Assembly: GCF_014217785.1 (NCBI RefSeq)
Contig: NZ_CP048814.1
Coordinates: 4,092,001-4,156,000 of the forward strand
Direction of reading: 5' to 3'
Source: Rhodococcus triatomae
GTDB lineage: Bacteria; Actinomycetota; Actinomycetes; Mycobacteriales; Mycobacteriaceae
Length of the DNA: 64,000 bases
Shown here piece by piece: positions 32,505-40,203 of the stretch (within the stretch, counting starts at the first letter, position 1; each line of letters opens with the position of its first letter). The notes under the pieces were generated by a model, which was not told where the DNA came from, did not search any database, and saw nothing but the letters and a program-made list of their open reading frames with translations. A program made the translations under genes and the position numbers.

Positions 32505-32511
32505 GTTTCCG

Positions 32512-33549
32512 TTGAACGTTTCGCTGCTCACCTGGGTCGTGACGTGCGCCGTCATCCTGGCGCTGTTCGTCTTCGACTTCTACGCCCACGTTCGCACACC
32601 GCACGCCCCGTCACTGCGTGAATCCGGCTTCTGGTCCGCCGTCTACATCACCATCGCGATCATCTTCGGTCTTTTCGTCATGTGGATGTGGGGAACGGGA
32701 TTCGGCGGCGAGTACTTCGCCGGTTACGTCACCGAGAAGGCGTTGTCGGTCGACAACCTCTTCGTCTTCGTGATCATCATGGCCAGCTTCTCCGTGCCAC
32801 GGGAGTACCAACAGAAGGTGCTGCTCATCGGCATCGTGATGGCGCTGGTCATGCGCGGCGCGTTCATCGCGGTCGGCGCCGCGGCGATCAACGCGTACAG
32901 CTGGGTGTTCTACATCTTCGGCGCATTCCTGATCTTCACCGCTGTCAAGCTGATTCGCGACCACAACGGCGAGGAGGACGTCGAGAAGCAGCGGGACAGT
33001 GCCGTCATCCGGATGGTCAAGAAGGTGCTGCCGACCACCGAGGAGTACGACGGCGACAAACTGGTGACCAGGGTGAACGGCAAGCGGATGGTTACGCCGC
33101 TGCTGCTCGCGCTCGTCGCGATCGGCTTCACGGACATCCTGTTCGCACTCGACTCGATCCCGGCGATCTACGGACTCACCCAGGAGCCCTACCTGGTGTT
33201 CACGGCCAACGCCTTCGCGCTGATGGGCCTGCGCCAGCTGTACTTCCTCATCGGCGGCCTACTCGAGCGGCTGGTGTACCTGTCGTATGGTCTGTCGATC
33301 ATCCTCGCGTTCATCGGCGTCAAGCTGGTGTTGCACGCGCTGCACGAGAACACGCTGTCGTTCGTCAACGGTGGCGAGCACGTCTCGGTACCCGAGGTCG
33401 GCACCGCCTTCTCGCTCATCGTGATCGTCGGTGTGCTGGTCGTCACCACGATCGCCAGCCTGATCCGGACGAAGGGCGCTGCTCAGGTCGACGAGCGTCG
33501 CGGCGAGGACGAGCGTCGCGACGAGACGGTGCACGAGCGCCGGGACTGA
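32512..33549 (+). CDS. TerC-family membrane protein (Alx/MntX-like)
   Basis: A 345-residue TerC protein with about nine membrane segments, of the group linked to manganese export or metal loading of exported proteins. Characteristic stretches are TEKALSVDNLFVFVII (about 77-92, with acidic Glu and Asp in the membrane) and IGFTDILFALDSIPAIYG (about 205-222, with Asp residues). The charged tail is rich in Arg/Glu/Asp. The start is TTG at 32512, behind GGAGGG with 6-nt spacing, and is set by the riboswitch platform. The manganese riboswitch upstream argues strongly for a manganese-related function rather than tellurium resistance. Confidence 0.93.
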   Translation: MNVSLLTWVVTCAVILALFVFDFYAHVRTPHAPSLRESGFWSAVYITIAIIFGLFVMWMWGTGFGGEYFAGYVTEKALSVDNLFVFVIIMASFSVPREYQQKVLLIGIVMALVMRGAFIAVGAAAINAYSWVFYIFGAFLIFTAVKLIRDHNGEEDVEKQRDSAVIRMVKKVLPTTEEYDGDKLVTRVNGKRMVTPLLLALVAIGFTDILFALDSIPAIYGLTQEPYLVFTANAFALMGLRQLYFLIGGLLERLVYLSYGLSIILAFIGVKLVLHALHENTLSFVNGGEHVSVPEVGTAFSLIVIVGVLVVTTIASLIRTKGAAQVDERRGEDERRDETVHERRD

Positions 33550-33563
33550 CGCGCCCGGCTCGT

Positions 33564-33845
33564 TCAGCTGAACCGGCCCAGCACGGGCGTCCACTCCACG
33601 ATCCGCACCCGGTCCACCAGACCTGCCTTGGCGAACGGGTCGTGCGTGAACAGCAAGGACACCGTGTCCCGATCGGCGGCGTCGACGACGATGAAGGCGC
33701 CGGCGCCGTCGGCGAACGGCCCGGAGGAGAGCACGATCCGGCGCTCGACGAGATCTGCCAGCCAGGCGCGGTGGGACGGGCGGTGCTCGTCCCGGCCCGC
33801 GGTGGTGGCGGCGGAGTAGGTGTACTCGACGACGAACAAGGCCAT
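33564..33845 (-). CDS. YciI-family protein
   Basis: A 93-residue YciI-like ferredoxin-fold protein. Visible features are the start MALFVVEYTYS, HRAWLADLVERRIVLSSGPF (20 residues; the typical His and the SGPF turn), and a C-terminal DPFAKAGLVDRVRIVEW. Asp/His in this family form a shallow active-site-like cleft, but the reaction is unknown. The ATG at 33845 is behind GAGAGGAAC. It is convergent with terC, 14 bp apart. Confidence 0.85.
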   Translation of the reverse strand: MALFVVEYTYSAATTAGRDEHRPSHRAWLADLVERRIVLSSGPFADGAGAFIVVDAADRDTVSLLFTHDPFAKAGLVDRVRIVEWTPVLGRFS

Positions 33846-33934
33846 GCGTGTTCCTCTCTCGTGGACACGTGGGTGCCATCGGGGAGGCGACCGCGGTCCG
33901 GACCTGGTGGGTGTTCCGGCCGGAGCACCCGGGA

Positions 33935-33988
33935 GTGTTTCGTTCACGGCCGGCGCGTGAGCAGCTTACGGGGATGTTCCCGGGGTGT
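33935..33988 (-). repeat. Diverged duplicate of the argA 3' end
   Basis: This 54-bp stretch is about 75-80% identical by eye to 34060-34112, the last codons of argA and its stop. Translated in the same sense it gives TPREHPRKLLTRRP and a stop, against NTLGNTRMLLTLRP and a stop in argA. It looks like a decayed tandem copy. Confidence 0.7.
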
Positions 33989-34059
33989 CCGCCTCTGTTC
34001 GTCACCGGGCGTCCACATCGATACCGGTCGGTGCGCCGGCGACGGCGGGCTGGAGGCGG

Positions 34060-34112
34060 GTGTTCCGTTCACGGCCGCAGAGTGAGCAGCATGCGGGTGT
34101 TTCCCAGGGTGT
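34060..34112 (-). repeat. argA 3' end, parent copy of the duplication
   Basis: The second copy of the repeat described at 33935-33988; it includes the functional argA stop codon. Confidence 0.7.
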
Positions 34113-34599
34113 TCGGCTTGACGTAACTCAGGTCGAGGAACTCGGCGACACCGGTGTCGTAGGACCGGCACATCTCCGCGTACACCTCGGCGGTCACCGG
34201 GGTCCCGTCGATCTCGACGAAACCGTGGCGGGTGAAGAAGTCGACCTCGAAGGTGAGGACGAACAGGCGCTCGAGCTCGAGGTCGCGGGCCGCCTCGATC
34301 AGACGCGAGACGATCGCGTGTCCGGCGCCGCGCCCCTTGACGATCGGATCGACGGCCACGGTGCGCACCTCGCCGAGGTCGGCCCACAGCACGTGCATGG
34401 CACCACATCCGACGACGTGCCCGCCGACCTCGGCGACCCAGAACTCCTGGATCGACTCGTACAGGGTGACGAGATTCTTCTCGAGCAGGATCCGACCCGC
34501 GTAGATGTCGATGAGACGCTTGATATCGGGAACGTCGGAGGTGCGTGCGCGCCGCACGATCAGGTCGTTCTCCGCGTCGTCGGAGATCCGAGGTGTCAT
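34069..34599 (-). CDS. argA: Amino-acid N-acetyltransferase (ArgA, GNAT type)
   Basis: A 176-residue stand-alone GNAT enzyme resembling Rv2747, which acetylates glutamate or glutamine at the start of arginine synthesis. It lacks the kinase-like domain of E. coli ArgA. Acetyl-CoA motif A is VDPIVKGRGAGHAIVSRL (about residues 79-96); GCGAMHVLWADLGEVRTV precedes it. FEVDFFTRHGF lies near 121-131. The ATG at 34599 has a TAAGGT box 7 nt upstream, so it is probably leaderless. It is divergent from pgsA across 42 bp. Part of its 3' end is duplicated downstream. Confidence 0.9.
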   Translation of the reverse strand: MTPRISDDAENDLIVRRARTSDVPDIKRLIDIYAGRILLEKNLVTLYESIQEFWVAEVGGHVVGCGAMHVLWADLGEVRTVAVDPIVKGRGAGHAIVSRLIEAARDLELERLFVLTFEVDFFTRHGFVEIDGTPVTAEVYAEMCRSYDTGVAEFLDLSYVKPNTLGNTRMLLTLRP

Positions 34600-34606
34600 G
34601 GGGTGA

Positions 34607-34612
34607 ACCTTA
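34607..34612 (-). promoter_or_regulatory. -10 box of argA (leaderless)
   Basis: TAAGGT on the minus strand, 7 nt before ATG 34599. Confidence 0.6.
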
Positions 34613-34629
34613 GTCACCGGATCAACGGA

Positions 34630-34635
34630 TATTGT
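34630..34635 (+). promoter_or_regulatory. -10 box for the pgsA upstream ORF
   Basis: TATTGT, 6 nt before the GTG at 34642. It lies only about 18 bp from the argA -10 box on the other strand, so the two promoters overlap. Confidence 0.5.
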
Positions 34636-34641
34636 GGGCAC

Positions 34642-34728
34642 GTGCCTGCGCGTTCCTGTCCTCCGCTCCCACGTTTCCGCCACGCCACGCTCGCGGTGTC
34701 GCGGAAGCGTTCGGCGGTGCGCCGATGA
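34642..34728 (+). CDS. 28-residue Arg-rich leader ORF before pgsA
   Basis: The GTG at 34642 follows a TATTGT box by 6 nt, so it would be the first codon of a leaderless mRNA. The frame encodes 28 residues, seven of them Arg (4, 11, 13, 21, 23, 27, 28), with one Cys, and stops at 34726-34728 inside an ATGA overlap with the pgsA start. Coupling of pgsA to this frame is inferred from the layout. It has no protein homology I can name. Confidence 0.5.
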   Translation: MPARSCPPLPRFRHATLAVSRKRSAVRR

Positions 34729-35405
34729 GCGCGACGGGGGAGGACCGCACGGTGGCCGGCGGCCGGACACCACCCCAGCCGGCCGATCCCGGGGCGGTGG
34801 CGCCGGTCCCTCCGGCCGCGGACGCGGTGCCCCTGGTCAACATCGCCAACATCCTCACGGTGTTGCGCATCGTCCTCGTCCCGGTGTTCCTGGTGGCGCT
34901 GTTCGTCGGCGACGGCCACGAGACCGTCTGGCGGCTGGTGGCCTTCGGAGTGTTCGTGGCGGCCGCGATCACCGATCGGGTCGACGGGCAACTCGCGCGC
35001 AAGTACGGCCTGGTCACCGACTTCGGGAAGATGGCGGATCCGATCGCCGACAAGGCACTGATCGGCGCGGCCCTGGTCGGGCTGTCGATCCTGGGTGATC
35101 TGCCCTGGTGGGTGACCGGTGTGATCGCGGCCAGGGAACTGGGCATCACCCTGCTGCGGTTCGCGGTGCTGCGCCACGCCGTGATCCCGGCCGGGCGAGG
35201 AGGAAAGCTCAAGACACTGGTCCAGGCGGTCGCCATCGGCTTCTTCCTGCTCCCGCTGCCCGACGTGCTCGACCCGGTCGCATGGGTGCTGATGGGCGGT
35301 GCCGTACTGCTCACCGTGGTGACCGGGCTCGACTATGTGGTGCAGGCGATCCGGTTGCGCTCCGGAGTACGGCGGGCCGAGGCCGAATCCGCTACCGGAT
35401 CCTGA
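34725..35405 (+). CDS. pgsA: CDP-diacylglycerol-glycerol-3-phosphate phosphatidyltransferase family
   Basis: A 226-residue CDP-alcohol phosphotransferase that makes phosphatidylglycerophosphate or a related phospholipid head group at the inner membrane (PgsA3/Rv2746c position). The signature DG-x2-AR-x8-G-x3-D-x3-D is complete in DGQLARKYGLVTDFGKMADP and the following IAD (about residues 91-113). Five to six membrane segments follow a Pro/Ala-rich N-terminus. The ATG at 34725 overlaps the stop of a short leaderless frame; a TTG further upstream (34632) is less likely. cinA starts 2 nt after the stop. Confidence 0.93.
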   Translation: MSATGEDRTVAGGRTPPQPADPGAVAPVPPAADAVPLVNIANILTVLRIVLVPVFLVALFVGDGHETVWRLVAFGVFVAAAITDRVDGQLARKYGLVTDFGKMADPIADKALIGAALVGLSILGDLPWWVTGVIAARELGITLLRFAVLRHAVIPAGRGGKLKTLVQAVAIGFFLLPLPDVLDPVAWVLMGGAVLLTVVTGLDYVVQAIRLRSGVRRAEAESATGS

Positions 35406-35407
35406 CC

Positions 35408-35965
35408 GTGGCCGACGACGACGACGACGTGCCGGTGCCGGAGACCGATCTGCCGTCGGGGCAGGACACCGATCCTCTCCTGCCCGGCAGTCGGGCCCGG
35501 GAGCTGGTCGAGGCGCTGGCGCGCTCCGGCCAGACGGTCGCCACGGCGGAATCCCTCACGGCCGGGCTGCTCACGGCGACGGTTGCGGGCGTACCGGGAG
35601 CGAGCCGAGTGTTGCGCGGCGGTCTGGTCGTCTACGCCACCGACCTCAAGGGCACGCTCGCGGGCGTCTCCGAGTCCACACTCGAGCGGGACGGCCCCGT
35701 CGCCGCCGCGACCGCCGCGGAGCTCGCCGAGGGTGCTCGGGATCGCTGTCGGGCAGACTGGGGGGTGGGGCTGACGGGAGTGGCAGGTCCCGATCCGCAG
35801 GACGGGCATCCGGTGGGCACGGTGTTCCTGGCCGTCGCCGGTCCGGACGGGACGGACGTGCACCGCTTGTCGTCGGGCGGGACGAGGTGGCAGATCCGTC
35901 GATCGGCGGCCCACGCCGCCGTGTCGGAACTACTCGATCGCGTGCGGGCACGACGCGCAGGCTAG
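35408..35965 (+). CDS. cinA: CinA C-terminal domain protein (NMN amidohydrolase-like)
   Basis: A 185-residue stand-alone CinA C-terminal (PncC) domain; the E. coli counterpart deamidates nicotinamide mononucleotide in the NAD cycle. The core has TVATAESLTAGLL (about residues 45-57, with the catalytic Ser region), LRGGLVVYATDLK and GVGLTGVAGPDPQDG (about 120-134). An acidic DDDDD stretch opens the protein. It directly follows pgsA. Its TAG stop forms part of a TAGAGT box upstream of clgR. Confidence 0.88.
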   Translation: MADDDDDVPVPETDLPSGQDTDPLLPGSRARELVEALARSGQTVATAESLTAGLLTATVAGVPGASRVLRGGLVVYATDLKGTLAGVSESTLERDGPVAAATAAELAEGARDRCRADWGVGLTGVAGPDPQDGHPVGTVFLAVAGPDGTDVHRLSSGGTRWQIRRSAAHAAVSELLDRVRARRAG

Positions 35966-35970
35966 AGTCG

Positions 35971-35997
35971 GGAACCAATCGATCCTGTTCGCACGTT
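35971..35997 (+). promoter_or_regulatory. ECF/SigE-type promoter of clgR
   Basis: GGAACC (35971-35976) - 17 nt - CGTT (35994-35997), about 36 nt before the clgR ATG. This matches the mycobacterial SigE consensus GGAAC...CGTT. In M. tuberculosis clgR is a SigE target, so the same control is inferred here. A housekeeping-like TAGAGT box overlaps the cinA stop at 35963-35968. Confidence 0.65.
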
Positions 35998-36033
35998 GGG
36001 TAGTGGACAGGTGACGGATGAAGGAGGAGCGAA

Positions 36034-36387
36034 ATGGCGCTGCTTTTGCGTGAGGCAATCGGTGACAGTCTTCGGCGTGCGCGCGTTTCGCAGAGCCGGA
36101 CCCTTCGCGAAGTCTCCCACAGTGCACGAGTGAGCCTCGGGTACCTCTCCGAGGTCGAACGCGGCCGTAAGGAAGCGAGCAGCGAGTTGCTCGCGGCGAT
36201 CTGCGAGGCGCTCGACGTGCCGCTGTCCGAGGTGCTCGTCGACGTCAGCGAGTCGCTGGCGGACGGCGTCGCCGCCACCGAACGCGCGGCGGCCGGGACC
36301 GGCGCCCCGGCGGACGTCCCCGCGGCGAGCATCGATCGCGACACCCGCGTGGTGATCCCCGCTCCGGCGGCGCTGGCGGCCGCGTAG
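36034..36387 (+). CDS. clgR: Transcriptional activator ClgR
   Basis: A 117-residue XRE-type regulator that in actinomycetes activates clp protease and psp genes. The helix-turn-helix spans roughly residues 15-70 ([20 protein letters not shown], then [17 protein letters not shown]). The C-terminus ends PAALAAA, resembling the Ala-rich degron by which ClpP removes ClgR in related species. AAGGAGGAG gives a very strong ribosome-binding site. The upstream GGAACC-N17-CGTT promoter suggests envelope-stress induction. pspA follows after a 224-bp gap containing a hairpin. Confidence 0.94.
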   Translation: MALLLREAIGDSLRRARVSQSRTLREVSHSARVSLGYLSEVERGRKEASSELLAAICEALDVPLSEVLVDVSESLADGVAATERAAAGTGAPADVPAASIDRDTRVVIPAPAALAAA

Positions 36388-36423
36388 GGCGGGTGGACGC
36401 CGATGGTGTCGAGCGAGCAGGAG

Positions 36424-36446
36424 TTCGGTGTGGGAGGCCCACCGAA
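36424..36446 (+). terminator. Hairpin after clgR
   Basis: TTCGGTGTGGG can pair with CCCACCGAA around a short loop, with a 2-nt bulge, 37 nt after the clgR stop. It may partly separate clgR from pspA. The rest of this gap includes an unusually AT-rich patch near 36478-36500 and two GGAACC hexamers (36472-36477, 36502-36507) of uncertain meaning. Confidence 0.45.
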
Positions 36447-36611
36447 CGGCACCGCGTGGCCCCACGGACGTGGAACCATTAGATTTTCAAGTGAACTGAT
36501 CTGGAACCGGGGTCAGCGAGCAGTCGGGGGCGTAGCCCTAACCGGTGCGTGACGGTCGCGCATCGGGTCGCGCGCGGGCGCGGCGCTACAGATGGAGGCA
36601 GGATCACACCC

Positions 36612-37439
36612 ATGGCAAATCCTTTCGTCAAGGGATGGAAGTACCTGATGGCGCTCTTCAATTCCAAGATCGATGAGAAGGCCGACCCCAAGGTCCAGAT
36701 TCAGCAGGCGATCGAGGATGCCCAGCGCCAGCATCAGGCGCTGTCCCAGCAGGCGGCCTCCGTCATCGGGAATCAGCGTCAGCTCGAGATGAAGCTGAGC
36801 CGTCAGCTGGACGAGGTCGAGAAGCTCAACGCCAACGCCCGTCAGGCCGTCACTCTCGCGGAGCAGGCACAGGCGGCCGGTGACACCGAGAAGGCCATCC
36901 AGTACACCAACGCGGCGGAGGCCTTCGCGGCGCAGCTGGTGACCGCCGAGCAGGGCGTCGAGGACCTCAAGGCCCTGCACGATCAGTCGCTTCAGGCCGC
37001 CGCGCAGGCCAAGAAGGCTGTCGAGCAGAACGCCATGGCCCTGCAGGCCAAGGTCGCCGAGCGCACGAAGCTGCTCAGCCAGCTCGAGCAGGCCAAGATG
37101 CAGGAGCGGGTCAGCGAGTCGCTGCGCACCATGGACAGCACGCTGTCCGCCCCGGGCAACACCCCGAGCCTCGACGCCGTCCGGGACAAGATCGAGCGCC
37201 GCTACGCCGATGCCCTCGGGTCGGCGGAACTGGCTCAGAACTCGGTCCAGGGCCGCATGATGGAGGTCCAGCAGGCGAGCGTGCAGATGGCAGGCCACAG
37301 CCGACTCGAGCAGATCAAGGCGTCGATGAAGGGCGAGGCGCTGCCGTCCGGTGGAAGCTCCGCCGCTCCCGCACAGCCTTCCCCGGCGCAGCCGTCGACG
37401 GCCAACGAGCCGCCGGCCGCGGGACAGACGGGCCAGTAG
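36612..37439 (+). CDS. pspA: Phage shock protein A homologue (35-kDa antigen)
   Basis: A 275-residue PspA/IM30 protein, peripheral on the inner membrane and protective under envelope stress; it is the Rv2744c/35kd_ag homologue. Nearly the whole of residues 25-235 is Gln/Ala/Glu-rich coiled coil (for example [19 protein letters not shown] and [19 protein letters not shown]). An N-terminal amphipathic stretch ([14 protein letters not shown]) is the likely membrane anchor. A Pro/Ala/Gln tail ends the protein. The ATG at 36612 follows GGAGG; a longer start at 36549 has no site. pspM follows by 13 nt. Confidence 0.93.
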   Translation: MANPFVKGWKYLMALFNSKIDEKADPKVQIQQAIEDAQRQHQALSQQAASVIGNQRQLEMKLSRQLDEVEKLNANARQAVTLAEQAQAAGDTEKAIQYTNAAEAFAAQLVTAEQGVEDLKALHDQSLQAAAQAKKAVEQNAMALQAKVAERTKLLSQLEQAKMQERVSESLRTMDSTLSAPGNTPSLDAVRDKIERRYADALGSAELAQNSVQGRMMEVQQASVQMAGHSRLEQIKASMKGEALPSGGSSAAPAQPSPAQPSTANEPPAAGQTGQ

Positions 37440-37452
37440 AAGCCGAGATGTC

Positions 37453-38271
37453 GTGAGTACGACGAGTGGTGGCCGACCGGGATTCCGATCCCGGTCGGCC
37501 ACAGCTGTTTCCGGAATCGCCGCAGCGCAGCGGACGGCGCGGGTGTGGGGCGATACCGTCGCCGAAGCGGCGCGACGTCGGCTGGATCCGCGGGAGAAGG
37601 CGCAGCGTCGTATCCGCAGGGCCCGGTGGCGGGCGACCCGGTTCGGGGCGGCGTCGGGAGCGTCCGCCGCCGGTGCGGTGGGTCTCGCTGTCGCGTCGGC
37701 CCCGGATGCGGCGGTGTTCGCCACCGGAGGCGTCGCCGGGTTCCTCGCGGTGCCTGCGGCATTCGGCGTCGCCCGGTACCGGCGGCTGCGCGCGCAACCG
37801 CTGCCCGCGGGACGGGCCGTACGGCGCCCGTTGCCGGTGTCGACCTCGGCGGCGTACGAGCCCATGGCCCGTCTGGTCCGCTCCGAGCGGGCGCTTCACC
37901 ACGTACTGGGCGTGCTGTCCCGCACCGGGCGGATCTCCGCGGAGGAGCTGGCCGACACCGATGCGAGCGCTCGATCGGCCGCCGAGGCGTTGGCTGCGGT
38001 GGCTGCGGACATCTCCTCGCTCGAGAGTGCGGCCCGCTTGCTCGACGACGGGACGCTGCGCGGGTCGGCCGGTGCGGCAGCCGTCGAACTCGCCGACGGC
38101 GTCGAGCACTACGAGGGTCTGGCCGCCGCGGCGGCACGGCTGACGACGGCACCGGTCGACCCGCTCGGTCTCGAACACGAGCGCCGCGAGCTGGTCCGCT
38201 CGACCGAGCGGCTCACGGGCCTGGCAGCCGGACTCGCCGAGGTGGACGACATCAGCCGCCGGTACCGCTGA
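37453..38271 (+). CDS. pspM: PspM-like membrane partner of PspA
   Basis: A 272-residue protein with an Arg-rich N-terminus and two adjacent hydrophobic segments (about residues 68-86 and 88-104). A largely helical Ala/Glu C-terminus follows (SARSAAEALAAVAADISSLE, about 175-194). Position directly after pspA and this layout match Rv2743c, named PspM in mycobacteria, an integral membrane partner in the ClgR-PspA circuit. Sequence identity to PspM cannot be measured here, so the name rests on synteny and topology. A PspN (Rv2742c) equivalent is not seen next to it. Confidence 0.72.
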   Translation: MSTTSGGRPGFRSRSATAVSGIAAAQRTARVWGDTVAEAARRRLDPREKAQRRIRRARWRATRFGAASGASAAGAVGLAVASAPDAAVFATGGVAGFLAVPAAFGVARYRRLRAQPLPAGRAVRRPLPVSTSAAYEPMARLVRSERALHHVLGVLSRTGRISAEELADTDASARSAAEALAAVAADISSLESAARLLDDGTLRGSAGAAAVELADGVEHYEGLAAAAARLTTAPVDPLGLEHERRELVRSTERLTGLAAGLAEVDDISRRYR

Positions 38272-38282
38272 CGGGGCTGCGC

Positions 38283-38912
38283 TCAGTCGTCGGCGCCGCG
38301 CGCGGCGAGCGCCTCACCCATCGCATCCGCGGTCATGAGGGTGCCGACGACGACGGGTACGGCGAAGGCCCGCAGACTGAAACGTGCACCCCGCGCCTTG
38401 TGGGCGTCGGACACCTGACGGACTATCCCGGCGAGCAGCGGCACCGCGCGGATCGTCATCGCCAGCACGAGTGCGACGCGCTCGGGATCGATCGCACCGC
38501 GAGTCCTGCCAGGAAGGCGGAGGCGGCCCAGCGGGGCGAGCCCGCGGGTGAGGGCGTCGAGCATGTCGGAGACCCTGGTGGTGAGACTGACGAGCGCCGC
38601 GAGCGCCACGGCGACCAGGAGCGATCCGCACACGACGACGGCGCGTTGCCACCCGGTGAAGATCCACTGGAAGGCGCCGATGATCACCATCATCCACAGC
38701 AGAGGTCGCAACTGGTCCAGCGCCGCCCGGGGACCGATCCGGGCGAGCGCGTACAGTCCGACGACCACGGCGGCGGCGGGGATCACGTGCCAGGGGCTGC
38801 GGACCGCCGCGGTGACCGCGACGACGAGCACCACGAGCAGTGCCACCTTCGGGCCGGCCGGCACGCGATGCACGATCGTCGTCCCCGGCCGGTAGATGCC
38901 GAGTGTCGTCAC
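38283..38912 (-). CDS. bioN: ECF transporter T component (BioN/EcfT)
   Basis: A 209-residue transmembrane T subunit with four to five hydrophobic segments. The C-terminal coupling motif appears as SDAHKARGARFSLRAF (about residues 167-182), containing the Ala-Arg-Gly signature that contacts the ATPases. The GTG start overlaps the bioM stop (GTGA). It forms one operon bioY-bioM-bioN on the minus strand and is convergent with pspM, 11 bp apart. Confidence 0.9.
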   Translation of the reverse strand: MTTLGIYRPGTTIVHRVPAGPKVALLVVLVVAVTAAVRSPWHVIPAAAVVVGLYALARIGPRAALDQLRPLLWMMVIIGAFQWIFTGWQRAVVVCGSLLVAVALAALVSLTTRVSDMLDALTRGLAPLGRLRLPGRTRGAIDPERVALVLAMTIRAVPLLAGIVRQVSDAHKARGARFSLRAFAVPVVVGTLMTADAMGEALAARGADD

Positions 38913-39589
38913 CGTACCGAGCCCCGGTAGAAGGCCACGGTCTCGGCGGGCTCGCCGTCGGCGACGATGCGGCCGCCCTCGACGACGAGAACCCGGTCGA
39001 ATCCGTCGAGCAGGTCGAGCTGGTGGGTCACCATGACGAGCTGCTGATCGAGCGCGGCGAAGGTGTCGGCGATGATGCGCGTGTTGCGGAGGTCGAGCAG
39101 CGTCGTCGGCTCGTCGGCGACGAGGATGTCCGGCTCGGTCACCAGGACCGCGGCGAGAGCGAGTAACTGCTTCTGGCCGCCGGAGAGCAGGTGAGTCGGG
39201 TGATCGGCATGACCTGCGAGCCCGAACCGCTCCAGGATCGTCGCCACCTTCGCCTCCCGGTCCTGCTTCGACAGCGACGAGCGGCGCAGCGAGAATCCGA
39301 TGTCCTCGGCCACGGTGGGCATGATGATCTGGTGGTTGGGGTCGGTGAAGACGAACCCGACCTTCCGCCGGATCTGCCGGCCCTGGCGTCGGGTGTCGAG
39401 GCCGTCGACCGTCACCATGCCCTCGGTGGGGACCACCAGGCCGTTGATCATCCGTGCCAGCGTCGACTTGCCACCGCCGTTCGACCCGATGATTCCGATC
39501 CGGTGCTCGGTGAGTGCGAGATCGACGTCGCGCAGGACGACTCGGTCGCCGTAGCGGTGGCCGACTGCGCGGAAGCTGACGTTGTTCAC
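38909..39589 (-). CDS. bioM: ECF transporter ATPase (BioM/EcfA)
   Basis: A 226-residue ABC ATPase that powers biotin uptake. Walker A is GSNGGGKST (about residues 35-43), the Q-loop region FTDPNHQIIMPTV, the signature LLSGGQKQLLALA (about 130), and Walker B DILVADEPTTLLD (about 151-163). It is a single-ATPase ECF module of the BioMNY type rather than the paired EcfA1/A2 type. It starts with GTG 11 nt after bioY. Confidence 0.93.
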   Translation of the reverse strand: MNNVSFRAVGHRYGDRVVLRDVDLALTEHRIGIIGSNGGGKSTLARMINGLVVPTEGMVTVDGLDTRRQGRQIRRKVGFVFTDPNHQIIMPTVAEDIGFSLRRSSLSKQDREAKVATILERFGLAGHADHPTHLLSGGQKQLLALAAVLVTEPDILVADEPTTLLDLRNTRIIADTFAALDQQLVMVTHQLDLLDGFDRVLVVEGGRIVADGEPAETVAFYRGSVR

Positions 39590-39600
39590 GGACCCGCCCG

Positions 39601-40203
39601 TCAGGCCGCCTCGGCGCCGCGTGGCAGCCCGCGGTCCTGCGCGAGCAGGGCGGGGTAGGCGCGGTGCACCTGCGCTGCCACCACGGCAGCGACGACCGCC
39701 TTGACGAGATCGCCGGGCAGGTAGGAGGCGTTGGCGGTGAGCGCCTGCCAGAAGGTGAGGTCGGCGCGCCACATCATCCCGGGCAGACCGAACGCGTAGA
39801 GCACCACGATCCCGCCGAGGATGTTCACCGCGATGCCGGGGACGACCCGGTACCGCGGCAGCATGCGCATCGTGAGCCAGCCGATCACCAGCACGGCGGG
39901 AATCCAGCCGATGAGGAATCCGGCGGTGGGTCCGGCGAGCGAGGTCAGGGTCGTGCGGCCGCCGGCGAGGACGGGGAGCACGAGGCCGATCGCCATCACC
40001 GTGAGGATCGCCAGCACGCCCTTGCGGGGGCCCAGGAGCGCACCGGCGAGCATCACGCCGAGCGACTGCAGCGTGATGGGAACCCCCGACGTGCCGACGT
40101 TGACGGTGCCGGGCAGCCCGAGTGCGATGACGAGGGCGGCGAACACCGCGACGTGCGCCAGATCACGCGAGGTGAAGCGTGCGGAGTGAGACGGTGATGA
40201 CAC
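39601..40203 (-). CDS. bioY: Biotin transporter substrate-binding subunit BioY
   Basis: A 200-residue BioY S component with about six membrane segments. Family stretches are VNVGTSGVPITLQSLGVMLAG (broken here as VNVGTSGVPI then TLQSLGVMLA; residues about 30-50), GPRKGVLAI, and the PTAGFLIG-type motif with GRTTLTSLAGPTAGF near 75-89. The GTG at 40203 has AAGGAACACC upstream, and TACACT near 40240 on the minus strand is a candidate -10. I saw no clear BirA or BioQ operator. Confidence 0.92.
   Translation of the reverse strand: MSSPSHSARFTSRDLAHVAVFAALVIALGLPGTVNVGTSGVPITLQSLGVMLAGALLGPRKGVLAILTVMAIGLVLPVLAGGRTTLTSLAGPTAGFLIGWIPAVLVIGWLTMRMLPRYRVVPGIAVNILGGIVVLYAFGLPGMMWRADLTFWQALTANASYLPGDLVKAVVAAVVAAQVHRAYPALLAQDRGLPRGAEAA

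Noticed and set aside
32512-33549. Tellurite resistance gene
   Set aside because: TerC naming is historical. There are no other ter genes, and the Mn2+ riboswitch argues for manganese handling.
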